From Terripilifer ovatus (GTDB lineage: Bacteria > Pseudomonadota > Alphaproteobacteria > Rhizobiales > Beijerinckiaceae), in the NCBI GenBank assembly GCA_029222685.1, contig JARHVB010000014.1, forward strand, positions 332,761 through 396,760: DNA of 64,000 nt, given 5' to 3'. The translations under genes were made by a program, and so were the position numbers. Position 1 is the stretch's first letter; every line of letters starts with the position of its first letter. The notes beneath the pieces are model-generated. The model was given only the letters and a program-made list of their open reading frames with translations. It was not told the origin of the DNA and made no database searches. Shown one piece after another: positions 52,466-60,915 of the stretch.

Positions 52466-54406
52466 TTAGCGCGATTCCCGCTTCACATCGGGCGCCACGG
52501 CCTCGGCGACAAGCATGGCAAGCGCTTCGGTCAACGGCATGGACTTCTGCTCCTGCGAGCCGAGCCGGCGGATGGACACGGTCTTCTCCGCCGCTTCCTT
52601 GCGCCCGGCAACGAGCATGACCGGCACTTTCGCCAGGGAATGCTCGCGTACCTTGTAGTTGATCTTCTCGTTGCGCAGATCGCCCTCGACGCGCAGGCCG
52701 AGCTTGCGCGCGGCGGCGATGACCTCCAGCGCATAGTCATCCGCCTCCTGGGTGATGGTCGTCACCATCACCTGCAGCGGCGACAGCCAAAGCGGCAGAT
52801 GACCGGCGTAATGCTCGATCAGAATGCCGGTGAAGCGCTCGAGCGAGCCGAACATGGCGCGGTGGATCATCACCGGCGTCGTCTTCTCGCTGTTGGCAGC
52901 GATATAGAAGGCGCCGAACAGGCCCGGCATGTTGAAGTCGACCTGGGTAGTGCCGCACTGCCATTCACGGCCGATGGCGTCACGCAACGTGTATTCGAGC
53001 TTGGGGCCATAGAACGCGCCCTCGCCCTCGTTGATGCCGGTCCTGATGCCCGTCTCGGCGACCTTGTCGAGGACGCGCTGCAGCGCCGCTTCCGCCTTGT
53101 CCCAGACTTCATCGCCGCCGACACGCTTCTCCGGCCGCGTCGACAGTTTCAGCACCACGTCCTCGAAGCCGAAGTCCTTGTAGACGGACATGATCATGTC
53201 GTTGATCTTCATCGCCTCGTCCATGATCTGGTCTTCGGTGCAGAAGATATGCGCATCGTCCTGGGTGAAGGCGCGCACGCGCATGACGCCGTGCAACGCG
53301 CCCGAGGGCTCGTAGCGATGCACGATGCCGAATTCGGAGATCTTCAGCGGCAGGTCGCGATAGCTCTTGAGGCCGTTCTTGAAAATCTGCACGTGGCCGG
53401 GACAATTCATCGGCTTCAACGCGAAGACGCGCTCGTCTTCCGTCGTCGTGATGAACATGTTCTCGCGATAGGTCTGCCAGTGGCCGGAGGTTTCCCAGAG
53501 CGCGCGGTCGAGCACCTGCGGCGTGTTCACCTCGGTGTAACCGGCTGCGTTCTGGCGGCGGCGCATGTAGCTGATCAGCGTCTGGAAAAGCGTCCAGCCC
53601 TTCGGATGCCAGAAGACCGTGCCCGGCCCTTCCTCCTGGAAGTGGAACAGGTCCATCTCGCGCGCCAGGCGGCGATGATCGCGGCGCTCGGCCTCTTCGA
53701 GCTGGTGCAGATAGGCGTCGAGATCCTCCTGCCTGGCGAAGGCCGTGCCGTAGATGCGGCTCAGCATCGGCTTGGTGGAATCGCCGCGCCAATAGGCGCC
53801 GGCGACCTTCATCAGCTTGAAGGCGGAGCCGACCTTGCCCGTCGACGTCATGTGCGGGCCACGGCAGAGATCGAGCCAGTCGCCCTGCTTGTAGATCTTC
53901 AGGTCCTGATCGGCCGGAATGGCGCCGACAAGTTCGACCTTGAAGGCTTCGCCCTTCTGTTCGAAAAAGGCGATGGCCTGGTCGCGGCTCCAGACTTCCT
54001 TGGTGAAGGGCGCGTCCCTGGCGATGATCTCGCGCATCTTCTTCTCGATGGCGGCGAAATCTTCCGGCGTGAACGGCTCGTTGCGGTGGAAGTCGTAGTA
54101 GAAACCGTTCTCGATGACCGGGCCGATGGTGACCTGCGTGCCCGGCCACAGCGACTGCACAGCCTCGGCCAGAACGTGGGCCGCGTCGTGGCGGATGAGC
54201 TCCAGCGCGCGCGGATCGTCGCGGCCGACGAACTCGATCCTGGCATCCTTGGAAATGGGATCGGCGAGGTCGGCCAGGGCGCCGTCGACCGTCATGGCGA
54301 CGGTGCGCTTGGCGAGCGAGGGCGAGATGCCCTTGGCGATGTCGAGACCCGTGATGCCGGGGGCGAACTGGCGCTGCGCGCCGTCGGGGAACGTGACGGA
54401 AATCAT
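52466..54406 (-). CDS. thrS: Threonyl-tRNA synthetase
   Basis: 646 residues with the full ThrRS order: TGS domain (1-64), editing domain with [13 protein letters not shown] and [10 protein letters not shown] (about 73-215), class II core with zinc Cys in [16 protein letters not shown], motif 3 region [19 protein letters not shown], and the anticodon-binding domain (about 545-640). It charges tRNA-Thr and clears Ser-tRNA-Thr. It is a single-copy housekeeping gene. Its C-terminus has a short extra tail ending [10 protein letters not shown]. Confidence 0.96.
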   Translation of the reverse strand: MISVTFPDGAQRQFAPGITGLDIAKGISPSLAKRTVAMTVDGALADLADPISKDARIEFVGRDDPRALELIRHDAAHVLAEAVQSLWPGTQVTIGPVIENGFYYDFHRNEPFTPEDFAAIEKKMREIIARDAPFTKEVWSRDQAIAFFEQKGEAFKVELVGAIPADQDLKIYKQGDWLDLCRGPHMTSTGKVGSAFKLMKVAGAYWRGDSTKPMLSRIYGTAFARQEDLDAYLHQLEEAERRDHRRLAREMDLFHFQEEGPGTVFWHPKGWTLFQTLISYMRRRQNAAGYTEVNTPQVLDRALWETSGHWQTYRENMFITTTEDERVFALKPMNCPGHVQIFKNGLKSYRDLPLKISEFGIVHRYEPSGALHGVMRVRAFTQDDAHIFCTEDQIMDEAMKINDMIMSVYKDFGFEDVVLKLSTRPEKRVGGDEVWDKAEAALQRVLDKVAETGIRTGINEGEGAFYGPKLEYTLRDAIGREWQCGTTQVDFNMPGLFGAFYIAANSEKTTPVMIHRAMFGSLERFTGILIEHYAGHLPLWLSPLQVMVTTITQEADDYALEVIAAARKLGLRVEGDLRNEKINYKVREHSLAKVPVMLVAGRKEAAEKTVSIRRLGSQEQKSMPLTEALAMLVAEAVAPDVKRESR

Positions 54407-54547
54407 ATCGTCTCCTGTTGCTCACTCGCCGAAACGGGCCGGCGTAAGCGATGTGGGAGGCCGGATATAGTCAGAACCGCGCGCCGAGGCAAGAAACGGC
54501 GCCCGGAAAACGGAACCGGGAAACGATTTATTGTTATGCTGTAGTCT

Positions 54548-55093
54548 TTACGCGGTCCCGCCCGGCCACATGCGCCAGAGAAGCCCGTCACGCTTGACGA
54601 AATGGTGCCAGAGGGCGGCCACAGCATGCAGGACGGCCAGGCCAATGAGCACGAAGGCCAATAGTTTATGGATGTTCTCGGCGGGCTCGTAGACGCTTCT
54701 CGTGTTGGCAACACCGAAATCGAGCTTGAACAGACCGAAGTCGAACACCCGTGCGTGCCAAATGTAGGCGACGATGCCGACAATGGGGATCACGACCATC
54801 AAAAGATAGAGCAGATGGTGCATGCCAGTCGAAGCACGCCGCACCAGATCGCTGGTGCCTTCGGGCAGCGGCGGCGGCTTGTGGCCGATGCGCCAGAACA
54901 GCCTGAACAGGACCAGCGCGAACAGCAGCAGGCCGACGAGCGTATGCAGGTTGATCCACCACAGGCGGGTCGCGCGCGGGATGGAATCGAACGACAGGCC
55001 CAGGATGAACATGCCGAAAATCAGCAGTGCCAACAGCCAGTGCAGAATTCTTGCGGACGCCGTGTAGGCTGCGGGGCGGGTGTTATCAGGCAT
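54548..55093 (-). CDS. Cytochrome b561 family protein, second copy
   Basis: 181 residues, four membrane helices. Likely haem histidines are in ARILHWLLALLIFG (helix 1), WINLHTLVGLLLF, GMHHLLYLLMVV and VLHAVAALWHHFVKRDGLLW. It begins MPDNTRPAAYTASARILHW. It probably carries electrons from quinol. It differs in sequence from the b561 at 7319-7882. It lies between thrS and a quinone oxidoreductase, all on the minus strand. Confidence 0.9.
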   Translation of the reverse strand: MPDNTRPAAYTASARILHWLLALLIFGMFILGLSFDSIPRATRLWWINLHTLVGLLLFALVLFRLFWRIGHKPPPLPEGTSDLVRRASTGMHHLLYLLMVVIPIVGIVAYIWHARVFDFGLFKLDFGVANTRSVYEPAENIHKLLAFVLIGLAVLHAVAALWHHFVKRDGLLWRMWPGGTA

Positions 55094-55253
55094 GGAGCAT
55101 TTCCGTCAGGGCTTGAGCTTCATTCCATACAAAGCACATGCGCTGCTCCGTGGGAATCCTCCCTCAATGGATTTGGCTTCCCGGCACCTTGCAGGTGCGA
55201 CCGAGGAAGGCAGCCTTCACCCCGATGCCCGGCGGAAAGATTCAGCCCGCATC

Positions 55254-56255
55254 TTACGGCAGCAGCACCACCGGCCCTGCATAGGCGGCGCTCTCTGCGT
55301 CGCCATGGGCGATGACGGCATCCTGCAGCGGATAGGTCCGGGTTGCCACTGTCTTGAGAACACCCTTGCCGACCAGGTCGAACAGATCCGCCATCAAGGC
55401 GCGGAAGCGCACCGGATCGCCAAGGAAGTGATGCACGCCTGGGCGCCAGATGTTGAGCGTACCTTTGAGCGACAGGTCCATGATATCGATCGGCGGCACG
55501 TGGCCCGAGGCGTTGCCGTAGTTCACCAGCGTGCCGAACGGCGCGGTGCAATCCATCGATTTGACGAATGTGTCCTTGCCGACGCCATCGAGCACGGCGG
55601 TGACGCCCTTCGGCACGATGCCCTTCACGGCGGCGACGAAATCCGTCCGGCGATAGAAGATCGTGTGGTCGCAGCCATGCTCCCTGGCGATGCGCGCCTT
55701 CTCCTCATTGCCGACGGTGCCGATCACGGTGGCGCCGAAATGCTTGCACCATTGGGCGAGGATGAGGCCGACGCCGCTCGCTGCCGCATGGATCAGGACG
55801 GTATCGCCGGGCTTCGGCTGGTAAATCTTGTTGACGATGTTCGACGCCGTCAGCCCCTTCAGCATGACGGAAGCCGCCTGGGTATCGGAGATATTGTCGG
55901 GAATCGGCGCCAGCCGCGCGGCGATGACATTGCGCTCCTGCGCATAGGAGCCGGTGTTCTGGAAAAATCCGGCGCCCATGCCGACATAGCCGACGCGATC
56001 GCCCTTCGTCCATTCGGTCACACCCTCGCCAAGGCTTTCCACCACGGCCGCGGCCTCGTTGCCCAGGATGATCGGCATGGGCAGAGGTTCCTTCTGGTAG
56101 AAGCCGCCGCGCCGCACGTTGATGTCGGAAAAATTCAGCGCGATCGCCGTGTGACGCACGCGCACCTCGCCCGGCCCCGGCGGCGGCAGTTCGATGTCTT
56201 CATACCGCATCACGTCCGGGCCGCCGTGGGAATGAATGCGAATGACCTTTGTCAC
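55254..56255 (-). CDS. Quinone oxidoreductase-like MDR protein (zinc-free)
   Basis: 333 residues from the GTG at 56255, with AGGAGA about 10 bases upstream; the longer frame to 57326 runs through ahpC/ahpD on the other strand and is not used. The MDR fold shows ALNFSDINVRRGGFY, GNEAAAVVESLGEGV and the cofactor motif IHAAASGVGLILAQWCKHFG. The zinc cysteines of alcohol dehydrogenases are absent. NADPH-dependent reduction of quinones is the usual activity. It is divergent from ahpC and may belong to the same peroxide response. Confidence 0.9.
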   Translation of the reverse strand: MTKVIRIHSHGGPDVMRYEDIELPPPGPGEVRVRHTAIALNFSDINVRRGGFYQKEPLPMPIILGNEAAAVVESLGEGVTEWTKGDRVGYVGMGAGFFQNTGSYAQERNVIAARLAPIPDNISDTQAASVMLKGLTASNIVNKIYQPKPGDTVLIHAAASGVGLILAQWCKHFGATVIGTVGNEEKARIAREHGCDHTIFYRRTDFVAAVKGIVPKGVTAVLDGVGKDTFVKSMDCTAPFGTLVNYGNASGHVPPIDIMDLSLKGTLNIWRPGVHHFLGDPVRFRALMADLFDLVGKGVLKTVATRTYPLQDAVIAHGDAESAAYAGPVVLLP

Positions 56256-56335
56256 CTTGGTCGTCTCCTGACACTGACTACCGACTGCTGTCCGCAAGCT
56301 ACGGCATGAAATGCGAAAATGGAACGCCTCAAAAT

Positions 56336-56350
56336 ATTGGCTGTTCCTAT
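56336..56350. promoter_or_regulatory. OxyR-like motif ATTG-N7-CTAT upstream of ahpC
   Basis: ATTGGCTGTTCCTAT differs at one base from the ATAG-N7-CTAT OxyR core. It is in the 240-base divergent gap between the quinone oxidoreductase gene and ahpC, about 150 bases before ahpC. No oxyR gene is in the window. Confidence 0.35.
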
Positions 56351-56495
56351 CGAAACTCCTGACACAAGCGATTGGAAAAAGACAATCCGCAGCCATACCT
56401 TCGTAATCGTTGCGGGGATCATCGACCCCACCGTCAACGCCCGCGCGGTCCTGCCGCGCATTCCAAAAAAATCCACAACACATGAGAGAGACAAC

Positions 56496-57050
56496 ATGCT
56501 CGGCATCGGCTCGAAATTGCCTGCGTTCGAAATCACCGGCGTGAAGCCCGGCTTCAACAACCACGAGGAAAAGGGCGTCAGCGCCTTCGAAACCATCACC
56601 GACCAGAGCTTCCCCGGCAAGTGGAAGATCATCTTCTTCTACCCGAAGGACTTCACCTTCGTCTGCCCGACCGAAATCGCCGAATTCGCGCGGCTTGCCG
56701 GCGAATTTGCCGACCGCGATGCTGTCGTGCTCGGCGGTTCGACCGACAATGAATTCGTCAAGCTGGCCTGGCGCCGCGACCACAAGGACCTGACGAGCCT
56801 GCCGATCTGGCAGTTCGCCGATACCAGGGGCTCGCTGGTCGACGGTCTTGGCGTGCGCGCCGCCGACGGCACCGCCCACCGCTACACGTTCATCGTCGAT
56901 CCGGCCAACGAGATCCAGCACGTCTATGCCACGGCCTCCAGCGTCGGCCGTGCGCCGAAGGACACGCTGCGCGTGCTCGACGCCCTGCAGACCGACGAAT
57001 TGTGTGCCTGCGGCCGCGAAGTCGGCGGCGAAACCCTGAAGGCGGCGTAA
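56496..57050 (+). CDS. ahpC: Peroxiredoxin AhpC
   Basis: 184 residues from the ATG at 56496, with GAGAGA upstream. The peroxidatic Cys is Cys57 in [13 protein letters not shown]; the C-terminal LCACGRE gives candidate resolving Cys170 and Cys172. This double-cysteine end is typical of the AhpC that works with AhpD rather than AhpF. It reduces hydrogen peroxide, organic peroxides and peroxynitrite in the cytoplasm. The ahpD gene follows after 31 bases. Confidence 0.95.
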   Translation: MLGIGSKLPAFEITGVKPGFNNHEEKGVSAFETITDQSFPGKWKIIFFYPKDFTFVCPTEIAEFARLAGEFADRDAVVLGGSTDNEFVKLAWRRDHKDLTSLPIWQFADTRGSLVDGLGVRAADGTAHRYTFIVDPANEIQHVYATASSVGRAPKDTLRVLDALQTDELCACGREVGGETLKAA

Positions 57051-57081
57051 CACCGCCGCACACCTCTCGAGGAGAAACATC

Positions 57082-57633
57082 ATGAGCATCGAAGCTCTGA
57101 AGGCGCGCATTCCCGACTTCGCCAAGGACGTCCGCCTCAATCTCTCATCGCTTGCCAGCGACGAGAGCCTCGGCCAGCAGACCAAATGGGGCCTGCTGCT
57201 CGCGGTGGCGGTTGCCAGCCGCAACAGCGAAGTTGCGCACGCCATCGGCGTCGAGGCGGCAGGCCACCTGTCGGCCGAGGCGCTGACCGCAGCCCGCGCC
57301 GCCGCCTCGATCATGGCGATGAACAATGTGTACTACCGTTTCGTCCATCTCTCCTCGAACAAGGAATATGCGACGATGCCGGCGAAGCTGCGCATGAACG
57401 TCATCGCCCATCCGGGCGTGCCGAAGGCCGATTTCGAACTGTGGTCGCTGGCGGTTTCGGCCGTCAACGGCTGCGGCCTGTGCATCGATTCGCACGAGAA
57501 GGTGCTGCGCGACCATGGCGTCGATGCAGCGACCGTGCAGGCTGCCGTGCGCTATGCCGCCATCGTCCAGTCGGTGGCGGTCGCCATTGAAGCCGGCGAT
57601 GCGGAAGCGGCGGCTGTCGCTCAGGCGGCGTAA
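57082..57633 (+). CDS. ahpD: Alkylhydroperoxidase AhpD
   Basis: 183 residues. The active site is C131-G-L-C134 with the relay residues Glu118 and His138 ([14 protein letters not shown]), exactly as in AhpD. It passes electrons from a lipoylated protein to AhpC and has weak peroxidase activity. GAGGAGA precedes the start. It forms an operon with ahpC; no lipoamide carrier gene is nearby. Confidence 0.95.
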   Translation: MSIEALKARIPDFAKDVRLNLSSLASDESLGQQTKWGLLLAVAVASRNSEVAHAIGVEAAGHLSAEALTAARAAASIMAMNNVYYRFVHLSSNKEYATMPAKLRMNVIAHPGVPKADFELWSLAVSAVNGCGLCIDSHEKVLRDHGVDAATVQAAVRYAAIVQSVAVAIEAGDAEAAAVAQAA

Positions 57634-57669
57634 GCAAATCAAACCGGCGGCGCATGCGCCGTCGGCTTT

Positions 57670-58641
57670 CTAGTCCGCCGCGAGCGGCAGCTTCCCGGCT
57701 TCCGACAGCTTGCGGTATTTGTCTGTCTGCGAGCGCACGGTCTCCATCAGCACATCGGGATTGCCGGGATAGGGATCGGCGGCAGCCTTTTTCAGGAACT
57801 CAGTCGTCTCCGGCTTTTTGACGATGTCGTTGAGCCAGGATTCGAGCTTGTCGCGGATGTCCTTTGGCGCCTGCGCGGGGGCAAAGATGGCGAACCACGC
57901 CGTCATATCGAAATCCTTGACACCCTGTTCCTGCATGGTCGGCACCTGTGGCGCGAACGACAGGCGCTGCGGCGAGGTCACCGCCAGCATACGCACCTGG
58001 CCGCGCTCGGCCGGCCCCTGCACACCGGTTGAATCGATGAAGAAGAAATCGAGATCGCCTGCAGCCAGTTCTCCGACCGCCATCGCCGAAGCCTTGTAGG
58101 GCACGCGGGTTGCCGTCGCGCCGACGGCATCGAGATAGATTTCGGCGGAGGCGAGCGAGATCGATGTCGGCGCGCCGTAGCGGGCGCGGCCGGCTTTCGC
58201 CTTCAGGCTCTTCGTCAGATCCTCGACGCTGCGGATGTCGGATTTTCCGGGCACCACCAGCACGAAGCCCGCACGAGCCAAGGTCGTGACCGGTGCAAAG
58301 TCGTTGATGGTGAACGACAGGTCTTTATAGAGATAGAAATTGCCGGTCAGCGGATTGCTGGTGGAGAATAGAAGCGTGTAGCCGTCAGGTTTCGACGTGG
58401 CGACGGCCTGGGTGGCGAGGTTGCCGCCGGCACCCGGACGGTTCTCGACAACCACAGTCTGATTGGTGACTTTGGCCAGTTGATCGGCGAAATAGCGGCA
58501 AAGAATGTCGGCCCCGCCGCCGGCAGGCAGGCCGATGAGAATGCGCACGGGCCGCGACGGATAATCCTGTGCCATCGCCGGCGAGACGGCCGCGCCGAGC
58601 AATGCAGCGCAAACGAAGAGACCGCGGACGAGCGACTTCAT
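57670..58641 (-). CDS. Bug/TctC-family periplasmic solute-binding protein, second copy
   Basis: 323 residues from the ATG at 58641, with GGGAGGAAG before it. Signal peptide (about 1-24, ending PAMA), then QDYPSRPVRILIGLPAGGGA and VVENRPGAGGNLATQAVATS. It binds an organic anion in the periplasm. A repeat copy (58670-58810) separates it from the ThDP enzyme gene upstream on the same strand, which hints that the bound substrate feeds that pathway. No membrane partners are nearby. Confidence 0.92.
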   Translation of the reverse strand: MKSLVRGLFVCAALLGAAVSPAMAQDYPSRPVRILIGLPAGGGADILCRYFADQLAKVTNQTVVVENRPGAGGNLATQAVATSKPDGYTLLFSTSNPLTGNFYLYKDLSFTINDFAPVTTLARAGFVLVVPGKSDIRSVEDLTKSLKAKAGRARYGAPTSISLASAEIYLDAVGATATRVPYKASAMAVGELAAGDLDFFFIDSTGVQGPAERGQVRMLAVTSPQRLSFAPQVPTMQEQGVKDFDMTAWFAIFAPAQAPKDIRDKLESWLNDIVKKPETTEFLKKAAADPYPGNPDVLMETVRSQTDKYRKLSEAGKLPLAAD

Positions 58642-58669
58642 TCTTCCTCCCAGATTGTGATGCAACCTA

Positions 58670-58810
58670 TGTCATCCCTGACGTCTGCGCAGCAGGCGAG
58701 CGGGGATCCAGACCTGATGATTCAGCGGCTCGAAGCCACCAACGACGGCATGATGCAGTCGCAGCGCCTGGCTTCCCCTCGCGCCTGCTGCGCAGGCGTC
58801 GGCAATGACA
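58670..58810. repeat. Dispersed palindromic repeat, copy C
   Basis: A 141-bp copy beginning TGTCATCCCTGACGTCTGCG and ending CAGGCGTCGGCAATGACA. It shares GATCCAGACCTGATGATTCA and CAGTCGCAGCGCCTGG with copy B. It lies between a ThDP enzyme gene and a Bug gene that run in the same direction, so it is not limited to convergent gene ends. Confidence 0.88.
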
Positions 58811-58866
58811 CGAAGGCCTTCGCAAACGCCGGCAGGTTGATCCTGCCGGCGGTTCAAGTCTTGCGA

Positions 58867-60639
58867 CTAAGCGTAGCCCGGCACCACGCGCACATCGACG
58901 ACGGCGACACCGCCCCCTTCGACAATAGCGATCGCCTCGGCGTAGGCCTTGTCCAATTCACCGATCGTCTTGACCGGGCCGATGCCGGTCGCGCCCTGGC
59001 CTCTGGCGATCGTCGCCAGATCGAGCTCGGGATCGATCATCTTCTGGCCGATCCACTTGTTTTCCGGCGGCCGCGTGCGGGTGTGGGCGACGCGTTCCTG
59101 GTGCAGTTCGTCATTGTAGAACGAAGCATTATTGGAAATGACGACCATCAGCGGGATGCGGTAATGCACCGCCGTCCAGATCACCGTCGCACCCATCAGG
59201 AAGTCGCCATCGCCGACGACCGCCACCGGAAAACGGCCGGAGCCGCGCAAGGCCAGCGCCGAGCCGACCGAGACGCCGGGACCAGCCGCGAGACCGCCGC
59301 CGCCGGCGCCGCCGAAATAGGCGAGCGGATGGTCGATCGGCCACCACGTCTCATGCCAGGCGATCGAGGTGTGCAGCAGCGACAGGTCGCGCTTGCCGAG
59401 GCTCTTGCGCAGCGCCAGCGCCAGATCGCGTACCAGCGGCTGTTCGCCGGCGGCACGCAAGGCCAGTTCGGTCTTCGGCCGCACTTCCTTCGGCCAGGCG
59501 TCCTTCTTGCCGGCGCCGAGCGCCTTGACCAGCGCCTTGACCGTCAGATCGACGTCGGCCGAGACGAACACGTCGACCGGCGGCAGCATCTGGTGATCCA
59601 TGCTCCAGCCGTTGTGGACGCGGTGATCGAGCGAGACATGGACGATCTTGCCCGCCGGCGCCTTGCCGTCGCAGCCGGCGAGGAAGCCGCCAAGATCGGC
59701 GAGGTCGAAGGCCAGGATCAGGTCGGCGTCGCGTACGATGGCGCAGACATGTTTTTCCACCTGCATATGGGCGGCGCCCGCATGCAGTGCATGTTCGGTC
59801 GGGAACGAGGCGGAGGTCTTCAGATCGGTGACCACGGGCGCGCCGAGGCGTTCTGCCAGGGCGACGCGCGCATCCCAGGCGCTTTGCGCGCGCGAGCAGC
59901 GGCCATAAAAGATCACCGGCTTCCTGGCGCCCTCGATCAGACGCTTGAGCTCGGCCACCTGGGCTTCACCCGGGGCCACCTCGACCGGCGGGCCGAAGCG
60001 TTTGACGTCCATCGCCGGCAGATCGCGCGCCAGCGGATCTTCCTGCAGGCCGACGTCGAGATTGACGTAGACGGGACCCATCGGGACCGTCTCGGCGATC
60101 CAATGGGCGCGGACAACGGCTTCGCGGGCGGCTTCCGGCGAGGCCGGCTGATCGTCCCATTTGACATAGGGGCGCACCAGAGCGCCCTGGTCGCGGGAGG
60201 TGTGGATCCATTCGATCCACGGGCGGCGGCGGGCGGCGTCGACATGGCCGGTGGCGCCCATGATGACGATCGGCTTGCGGTCGCACCAGGCGTTGAAGAC
60301 CGCCATCGAGGCGTGCATCAGGCCGACGTTGGAATGAACCGCGCAGGCCATGGCCTTGTCGGTCACCTTGGCCCACCCTTGAGCGATGTGAACGGCATGC
60401 TCTTCGTGCAGGCACAGGAGCATCTCCGGCTTCTTGTTGCCGAGGTAATTGACGATGGAATCGTGCAGGCCGCGATAGCTGGCGCCGGGATTCAGCGCGA
60501 TGTAGGGGATATCAAGGTCGCGAAGGGTTTCGGCGACCACGTCACTGCCGAAACTGGCCTTGGTCGCCAGCGGACCCTTCGGGTCCTCGACGCGCACGGC
60601 GTTATGTCCCGCGCCAGCCGATTGAATCTTGTCGTCCAT
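58867..60639 (-). CDS. ThDP-dependent enzyme, paralogue of 31506-33293
   Basis: 590 residues. N-terminal LNPGASYRGLHDSIVNYLGN and CLHEEHAVHIAQG (activating Glu) match the first paralogue. The pyrophosphate domain keeps the full GDGDFLMGATVIWTAVHYR...SNN motif. Family members decarboxylate 2-oxoacids (benzoylformate, oxalyl-CoA, indolepyruvate) or form acetolactate. It is divergent from a UbiD-family decarboxylase gene and next to a Bug gene, suggesting breakdown of an imported acid. The substrate is unknown. Confidence 0.88.
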   Translation of the reverse strand: MDDKIQSAGAGHNAVRVEDPKGPLATKASFGSDVVAETLRDLDIPYIALNPGASYRGLHDSIVNYLGNKKPEMLLCLHEEHAVHIAQGWAKVTDKAMACAVHSNVGLMHASMAVFNAWCDRKPIVIMGATGHVDAARRRPWIEWIHTSRDQGALVRPYVKWDDQPASPEAAREAVVRAHWIAETVPMGPVYVNLDVGLQEDPLARDLPAMDVKRFGPPVEVAPGEAQVAELKRLIEGARKPVIFYGRCSRAQSAWDARVALAERLGAPVVTDLKTSASFPTEHALHAGAAHMQVEKHVCAIVRDADLILAFDLADLGGFLAGCDGKAPAGKIVHVSLDHRVHNGWSMDHQMLPPVDVFVSADVDLTVKALVKALGAGKKDAWPKEVRPKTELALRAAGEQPLVRDLALALRKSLGKRDLSLLHTSIAWHETWWPIDHPLAYFGGAGGGGLAAGPGVSVGSALALRGSGRFPVAVVGDGDFLMGATVIWTAVHYRIPLMVVISNNASFYNDELHQERVAHTRTRPPENKWIGQKMIDPELDLATIARGQGATGIGPVKTIGELDKAYAEAIAIVEGGGVAVVDVRVVPGYA

Positions 60640-60679
60640 TCAAAACCTCCCTAAAGGCCAAATATCGTTTCCCGCGGAA

Positions 60680-60695
60680 GCCGGAAAATTCCGGC
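60680..60695. promoter_or_regulatory. 16-bp inverted repeat GCCGGAA-AA-TTCCGGC in divergent promoter
   Basis: A perfect 7-bp inverted repeat with a 2-base spacer in the 276-base gap between the ThDP gene and the UbiD gene. The short spacer suits a dimeric repressor better than a hairpin. It lies about 40 bases upstream of the ThDP start. The remaining gap holds no gene that I can see. Confidence 0.45.
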
Positions 60696-60915
60696 GCACC
60701 ATTTCAGGGAAAACAGCCGGATGCAATGCAATTGGGACTGTTCCGCCTGGATTTTCGACCGGCGGCCATGTCCGGCTCCGTACGCCCGACGGGCACCAGC
60801 GCCGCAGCGCAGCAAATTTTTCTCTGCGGCGATTTCATCCGCACGAAAAGCCATGTAGGTTCCCGCCATCCATTCAATTGAAGTCAACGGCCGCATCACG
60901 AGCCGGGAGGATTTG

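Noticed and set aside
52640..54544. 634-codon plus-strand open frame
   Set aside because: Antisense to thrS, a certain gene.
56256..57326. Upstream extension of the quinone oxidoreductase frame
   Set aside because: It runs antisense through ahpC and ahpD; the GTG at 56255 has a good ribosome site and matches the family start.
58480..60654. 724-codon plus-strand open frame
   Set aside because: Antisense to the ThDP enzyme gene, which has clear motifs; the open frame comes from codon bias.
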